Source: Pseudorhodobacter antarcticus (lineage in GTDB: Bacteria > Pseudomonadota > Alphaproteobacteria > Rhodobacterales > Rhodobacteraceae). From it: a stretch of DNA of 9,505 nucleotides. The translations under genes and the position numbers were made by a program. Positions within the stretch are counted from its first letter, which is position 1. Every line of letters begins with the position of its first letter. The notes beneath the pieces are model-generated. The model did no database searches and was not told where the DNA came from. It worked only from the letters and a program-made list of their open reading frames with translations. Where the stretch lies: NCBI GenBank assembly GCA_945897655.1, contig CAMDHB010000110.1, positions 1 through 9,505 on the forward strand, given 5' to 3'. This document shows, piece by piece, positions 6,051 through 9,505 of the stretch.

Positions 6051-7406
6051 ATGCCAAACGATCTGACAGCAACGCAAGCTGCCGCCCGGGGTAAAGGGCG
6101 GCCCAAGGTGGCCGATACGGCGGCCCCCTCGCTAGTCGAATTGCTGAACCTGATTCGCGCCGCAGACCCCACGACCCGGCAAGAGTTGGAGCGTAAAAGC
6201 GAACTTGGCCGTGCCGTCGTGGCTGACCGGCTGACCCTTCTGGCCGATCTGGGCCTGATTGACGAAAGCGAGACAGGCACAGCTACCGGCGGGCGCGCGC
6301 CACGTCTGGTGCGGCTGGCGGCACGGCGGGGGCGGGTTCTGGTGGCCACGCTGGATCAGACGGCGCTGGGCGTGGGGGTGGCCGATCTGGCCGGTAACCT
6401 TTTGACCGAGCATCACGAAGAATTCGAACTGAACGCCCCGCCCGAATTGCTGGCCGAACGTCTGACCACACTGTTGCGTTGGTCGCTGGACCGGCAATCC
6501 TCACCCGCCGGGCTGTGGGGGATATCGCTGTCGGTTCCCGGCACCGTTCCGGGGGCCGAGGGTGATTTCCTGACCCGCACCCCACCCGTCGTTCCGGCAT
6601 GGGAAGGCTTCCCCCTGGTCGAACACCTGACCCGCAGCTTTAGCGCACCGGTCTGGATGCGCTCCTCGGTTGAGACGATGACGATGGGGGAATTGCACGC
6701 GGGGGCCGGGCAATCGCTGTCCTCGATGCTGTTCATCAAGGTCGGACGGCGCATTGGCGCAGGCATCGTGTCCGAAGGTCGGCTGTACCGGGGGGCGCAG
6801 GGGGCGACGGGGCTGATCGGCGCGCTGCCGGTCCATCTGGGTGACCGGGTGGGCACGCTGGACGCGATGGCCGGGTCCGACATGATCCTGCGCGAAGGTC
6901 GCCACGCGGCCGAGACCGGGCGCAGCAGCTTTCTGGCCGACCATCTGCGCCGGGGGGGCGAGGTCACCGCGCTGGACGTGGCCCAAGCCGCCCAGATGGG
7001 GGATGAAGCCTGCGCCGAGATTCTGACCACCTCGGGCCGCCTGATCGGCCAGGTCGTGGCAACCCTGACAAACACCCTGAACCCAGAGGTGATTGTTCTG
7101 TCAGGCTCCATCGTGCAAACCAATGACATCATGCTCGCCGCCGTGCGTGAGGCGGTTTATGGCGCCAGCCACCCGCTCGTGACCCGCGATCTGCGCATCA
7201 TCCGCAGCCAGATGGGCTCCTCTGCCGGGTTGGTGGGCGCAGCGCGCGCCGCCGCCGAACTGCTGTTCGCCCCCGCCTTCCTGAAAGACTGGGTGATGCA
7301 GGGCAGCCCGTTGAACCATCCCGGCTTTACCGCCTTTCGCGGCAGCCTTGACCTCGCCCCACCCCCACCCCCACAACCCCCGCCCCCCAGAAAAGGTGCA
7401 CCATGA
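6051..7406 (+). CDS. ROK-family transcriptional regulator with degenerate kinase-like domain
   Basis: Likely local repressor of 451 residues. N-terminal winged helix-turn-helix at about 27-90 (LVELLNLIRAADPTTRQELE, then AVVADRLTLLADLGLIDE, and wing GGRAPRLVRL). The rest is a ROK domain: VATLDQTALGVGVADLAGN (98-116), IGAGIVSEGRLYRGAQGATG (235-254), LNPEVIVLSGSIVQ (343-356), GSSAGLVGAARA (389-400). Functional ROK residues are gone: DxGxT reads DQT, the NDAN catalytic Asp position reads SSVE (205-208), ExGH reads LIGA (255-258), and no CxCGxxGC zinc cluster follows. It should therefore bind DNA but hardly sugar or ATP. The C-terminus has a proline tail (437-446). A frame extends upstream to 5970, but ATG 6051 is chosen because AAGGAAGGAA lies about 10 bases before it and homology starts after it. 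It is divergent from the operon it probably controls. Confidence 0.88.
   Translation: MPNDLTATQAAARGKGRPKVADTAAPSLVELLNLIRAADPTTRQELERKSELGRAVVADRLTLLADLGLIDESETGTATGGRAPRLVRLAARRGRVLVATLDQTALGVGVADLAGNLLTEHHEEFELNAPPELLAERLTTLLRWSLDRQSSPAGLWGISLSVPGTVPGAEGDFLTRTPPVVPAWEGFPLVEHLTRSFSAPVWMRSSVETMTMGELHAGAGQSLSSMLFIKVGRRIGAGIVSEGRLYRGAQGATGLIGALPVHLGDRVGTLDAMAGSDMILREGRHAAETGRSSFLADHLRRGGEVTALDVAQAAQMGDEACAEILTTSGRLIGQVVATLTNTLNPEVIVLSGSIVQTNDIMLAAVREAVYGASHPLVTRDLRIIRSQMGSSAGLVGAARAAAELLFAPAFLKDWVMQGSPLNHPGFTAFRGSLDLAPPPPPQPPPPRKGAP
7357..7388 (-). other. Five-tract G-quadruplex-capable sequence on the minus strand
   Basis: The plus strand has C-tracts of 4, 5, 5, 5 and 6 bases (7357-7360, 7362-7366, 7368-7372, 7377-7381, 7383-7388) separated by loops A, A, ACAA and G. 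The minus strand, which is the template for the repressor, therefore fulfils a strict G-quadruplex rule. The tract encodes the poly-proline tail of the ROK protein and ends 14 bases before the next start codon. Confidence 0.6.
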
Positions 7407-8407
7407 CCATTTCCGGCCTTGGTCCCCACGGCGAACGCGCCGCCCCGCCCGAACGTGTGTCCCTGCTGCCCGAAGACCGCGCCGCCGCCAAGGCACGCGG
7501 CTTTCGCGTGGCCGTCGTGTTGCACACGCTGGACAGCGGTTGGGCACAACAACTGCTGTCAGGCATGGTCGGCACCTATGGCGATTGCGGCACGGCGGTC
7601 ACCCATGTGATCGACTGCGCCTTCTCCCCCGATGCACAGGTGCGGGCGCTGGACAGCCTTCTGGCGCAAAAACCTGATGCCGTCATCTCGCTGCCCGTCG
7701 CGAATGAGGAGGTCGCCCTGGCCCATGCCCGACTGGCCGAAGCCGGGATCAAATTAGTGCTGCTGGACAACGCTCCCACCGGCCTTTTGCCGGGACGCCA
7801 TTACGGCACGCTTGTTTCGGCTGATAACTTTGGCCTTGGCAAGATTGCAGCCGAGGGGTTGTCCACCCATCTGCCGCAGGGGGCCGAAGTGGGTCTTCTG
7901 GGCTATGCCGCTGATTTCTTTGCCACCAATGAACGCGAACTCGCCTTTGCCAAATGGCTTCGCGCCAATCGGCCCGATGTCAGAATCCGGCAAGACAGCT
8001 TTGGCCGCATCGACGAAGCGACGCGGCGGACCGAGGCGCTGTTGGCCACCTATCCCGATCTGGCGGGATTGTTCGTGGTCTGGGACACCCCCGCTCTCAA
8101 GGCCGCCGAGGTTCTGCGCCGCCAACTTAGACAGATTCCGATTGCCACGGTTGATCTGGGCGAAGAGGTTGCCATCGGCTTGGCGCAGGGCAGCCCGTTT
8201 GCCGTGATTGCGGCGCAACAGCCCTATCTGCAGGGCGTTGCCGCGGCGCAAACCACGATCCTGACCCTGCTGGGCCGCCTGACCCCGGCCTGGATCGCCT
8301 TGTCCGGCATCGCAGTGACGCGAGAGAATGTGGTCGAAAGCTATCAACGCATCTGGCGCCGGCCAGCGCCCCAGTCGGTGCTGCACGCTGTTGGGCTGAT
8401 CCGGTGA
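7403..8407 (+). CDS. Leaderless (cytoplasmic) sugar-binding-protein homologue coupled to the ROK regulator
   Basis: Protein of 334 residues with a complete periplasmic-binding-protein fold but no signal peptide: the N-terminus is polar and charged (MTISGLGPHGERAAPPER) and homology to the exported protein at 3877-4992 begins at about residue 20 (LLPEDRAAAKARGFRVAVVLH). Shared marks: W47, AQKPDAVISLPV (88-99), AGIKLVLLDN (114-123), VSADN (138-142), AADFF (169-173), VWDTPA (226-231), TVDLGEEVAI (249-258), AQQPY (271-275). No HTH is attached, so it is not a LacI-type repressor. The ATG overlaps the ROK stop as ATGA, with AAAAGG 6 bases upstream, so both proteins are probably made in step. Likely role: cytoplasmic ligand sensor working with the ROK protein (inference). 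Alternatives are a binding protein that lost its leader by mutation, or a decoy. Confidence 0.88.
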   Translation: MTISGLGPHGERAAPPERVSLLPEDRAAAKARGFRVAVVLHTLDSGWAQQLLSGMVGTYGDCGTAVTHVIDCAFSPDAQVRALDSLLAQKPDAVISLPVANEEVALAHARLAEAGIKLVLLDNAPTGLLPGRHYGTLVSADNFGLGKIAAEGLSTHLPQGAEVGLLGYAADFFATNERELAFAKWLRANRPDVRIRQDSFGRIDEATRRTEALLATYPDLAGLFVVWDTPALKAAEVLRRQLRQIPIATVDLGEEVAIGLAQGSPFAVIAAQQPYLQGVAAAQTTILTLLGRLTPAWIALSGIAVTRENVVESYQRIWRRPAPQSVLHAVGLIR

Positions 8408-8780
8408 GTGCCGCAATACGTGGCACAAAACGGTTGCAAAACACTCGGCAAACCGAGATCGGCCGCTGGCTCATTTCGGCCCGGCAATGGTGCAACGCAC
8501 CGGAATGCACCCGCGCTTCGTCCATCTCAGGAACGGGCCAGACCTGCTGGTCACCGATGGTCGACTGAACAACCAAGTTTTGGCCGCACCTATGGGCGGC
8601 AGTCGTCGCCGGTGTTCCCTTTGCTGTCTCAAATGAAAATGCCCAAGAAGCTGTTCCCTGACGGATTGGCGCGGGACCCGACGGCGCGGTTCCCGGGAGC
8701 GATCTTGGTGGCGTGCAAGGCGTGACGTCTTGATTTTGACCGTATGATAGTCCGGTTCAAGTCCGCCATTCGAGGCCACG
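8408..8780. other. Stretch without a convincing gene
   Basis: No frame on either strand gives a protein I recognise. A GTG at 8404 overlaps the previous stop (GTGA) and opens a 54-codon frame to 8568, and an ATG at 8487 opens about 50 codons, but neither has a good ribosome site or a family pattern. A short hairpin CTCGG-CAAA-CCGAG at 8444-8457 has no T-run. The piece separates the sugar locus from mobile-element debris and may itself be decayed sequence. Confidence 0.5.
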
Positions 8781-8846
8781 ATGCAGATTTCCAACACTGA
8801 AGCCAAAGGCCATCTGACTGAATTGGTGCGCTGCGCCGAGGCTGAG
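8781..8846 (+). pseudogene. Phd/YefM-type antitoxin, N-terminal remnant
   Basis: The ATG at 8781, with GAGG 5 bases upstream, starts MQISNTEAKGHLTELVRCAEAE, the well-known N-terminus of Phd-type antitoxins, which forms the DNA-binding head of a toxin-antitoxin module. Antitoxin-like sequence stops at about codon 22. The frame stays open to 8987 (68 codons in total), but the rest is the antisense of a recombinase fragment, so the toxin-binding C-terminus is missing and no toxin gene follows. The cause appears to be a DNA rearrangement. A 68-residue chimera could still be made and bind DNA. Confidence 0.7.
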
Positions 8847-9308
8847 CCAGAGGCCGTCAGATTGTTTGTTGCCGAGCAGGATAGGCCGATAGACGGACAA
8901 ATAGAGTCTTACCGCGTCGGTCAGTTGATAAGAGAGCGGAAACTTCCGCGCCTTCCCGTCCTTCATGTCTGCCGCTGCAAAGCGTAGTTGGAACCCATCC
9001 CCGGTCTCAATGACATGGCCTGTGACCGTCATGGCTAGGAAGGCGCGACGGCGCACAGGGCATGAGATCAGGATGCCGATCAAAAGCGCCCAGCGGAAGC
9101 CGATGGCCCGCTGCACGACCGTCAGTGACTCATCGGCATCAACCCCAACCAGACGCCGGAGTGACCAACGGAAGATGTCGCTGGCTGCGATAGTGGGTCT
9201 CCCGTCGCGAACGGGACGCGTGCTTGAAGCCCTCTTGTCCGGAACGCTTGGACTTGCCGTCGCTGAGCGACTCTGGGACGCTGCTACCAATATGGGCGAG
9301 TCGCAGAC
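8841..9308 (-). pseudogene. Tyrosine recombinase / phage-type integrase fragment
   Basis: The minus strand encodes an internal piece of a site-specific integrase: WALLIGILISCPVRRRAF with the catalytic-arginine region, then a strand pair around GDGFQLRFAAADMKDGKARKFPL with the beta-hairpin lysine, and AVRLYLSVYRPILLG followed by SDGLWLS. Homology ends at about 8841, where it meets the antitoxin remnant. The C-terminal HxxR and the nucleophilic tyrosine are absent. The upstream side has a stop at 9309-9311 and lacks the SAM-like N-terminal domain; the only start codon I see in this frame is a TTG at 9290. The gene is truncated at both ends and cannot be active. Confidence 0.65.
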
Positions 9309-9360
9309 TTATAGGATTCCGATACTTTTTCTACTTAGCGATTTTGGCGTCCACGACTGT

Positions 9361-9383
9361 TAATTTTCACCCAGAACTGAGCC
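9361..9383 (+). repeat. IS21-type terminal repeat, copy 1
   Basis: TAATTTTCACCCAGAACTGA followed by GCC. It differs from the second copy at two adjacent bases (CC against TG). Multiple such repeats at each end are the transposase-binding sites of IS21 elements. Confidence 0.75.
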
Positions 9384-9394
9384 GGTAAGGCGGA

Positions 9395-9417
9395 TAATTT
9401 TCACTGAGAACTGAGCC
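9395..9417 (+). repeat. IS21-type terminal repeat, copy 2
   Basis: TAATTTTCACTGAGAACTGA followed by GCC, starting 34 bases after the start of copy 1. It has the same orientation and is 21 of 23 bases identical. Confidence 0.75.
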
Positions 9418-9469
9418 ATGTGAACCTACCCCCAAAGCGGAGAGCAGCGGGGGCAACGGAGTGATCCAC

Positions 9470-9505
9470 ATGGGACTATTGAACATCATCCGACGTATGC
9501 ATTTG
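9470..9505 (+). CDS. istA: IS21-family transposase IstA, first 12 codons
   Basis: The ATG at 9470 with GGAG 8 bases upstream begins MGLLNIIRRMHL and runs off the window. This opening, directly after IS21-type terminal repeats, fits the N-terminal HTH region of IstA, the DDE transposase that works with the IstB ATPase. An in-frame GTG at 9461 is a less likely start because the ribosome site would overlap it. The call rests mostly on the terminal repeats, as 12 residues are too few for a domain match. Confidence 0.6.
   Translation, partial: MGLLNIIRRMHL

Larger units (their letters stand above)
9358..9505 (+). mobile_element. Left end of an IS21-family insertion sequence (continues beyond the window)
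   Basis: The boundary is set at the TG of TGTTAATTTTCACCCAG at 9358, the usual 5'-TG terminus of IS21-type elements. Two long terminal-repeat copies follow, then a short leader and the first codons of istA. The element points rightwards. Only about 150 bases are visible, so the second transposition gene istB, the right end and the target duplication cannot be seen. Confidence 0.72.

Noticed and set aside
8444..8457. Hairpin CTCGG-CAAA-CCGAG after the leaderless binding-protein gene as terminator
   Set aside because: Only 5 bp and no following T-run.
8404..8568. GTG-start frame overlapping the previous stop (GTGA), 54 codons
   Set aside because: No ribosome site of note and no recognisable protein pattern; the overlap alone is weak evidence.
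8754..8764. GGTTCAAGTCC resembling a tRNA T-arm
   Set aside because: The flanking bases do not pair into a 5-bp T stem, and no anticodon arm or acceptor stem precedes it.
8965..9363. Plus-strand frame of 132 codons through the integrase region
   Set aside because: It is the antisense of the integrase fragment, which shows the real family pattern, and it ends only at the IS border.

Overview
The window is high-GC DNA with short intergenic gaps, strong GGAGG-type ribosome sites and 1-8 base gene overlaps. The protein families and GC-rich codon choice suggest an alphaproteobacterium, probably of the Rhodobacterales type (inference; no marker gene is present). It holds a complete-looking carbohydrate uptake and oxidation locus, followed on the right by a scarred mobile-element region.

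Left two thirds (about 1-5840, minus strand): one operon read right to left. In transcription order it encodes a TIM-barrel sugar isomerase/epimerase-type enzyme, an exported sugar-binding protein, a Gfo/Idh/MocA oxidoreductase, a fused double-NBD ABC ATPase (RbsA/XylG type), an RbsC/XylH-type permease, and the start of an antibiotic-biosynthesis-monooxygenase (ABM) fold protein that leaves the window at base 1. The binding protein, ATPase and permease form one importer. The oxidoreductase and the TIM-barrel protein would act on the imported compound. The oxidoreductase looks most like the levoglucosan dehydrogenase (LgdA) branch, so a 3-keto-glycoside or anhydrosugar route is a reasonable hypothesis; the substrate is not proven by sequence.

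Centre (5841-6050): a 210-base divergent control region with a candidate promoter for the operon and AT-rich dyads.

Right of it (6051-8407, plus strand): a ROK-family repressor with an N-terminal winged helix but no recognisable kinase, sugar or zinc motifs. It is translationally coupled by an ATGA overlap to a second sugar-binding-protein homologue that has no signal peptide. The leaderless protein is clearly related to the exported binding protein of the operon. This suggests a two-protein cytoplasmic sensor in which a binding protein reads the imported ligand and informs a ROK repressor that can no longer bind sugar itself. This is the most interesting feature of the window and is an inference.

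Right end (8408-9505): about 370 bases with no convincing gene, then the first ~22 codons of a Phd-type antitoxin joined tail-on to an antisense fragment of a tyrosine recombinase, then the left end of an IS21-family element (two terminal repeats and the first codons of istA) that continues past the window.
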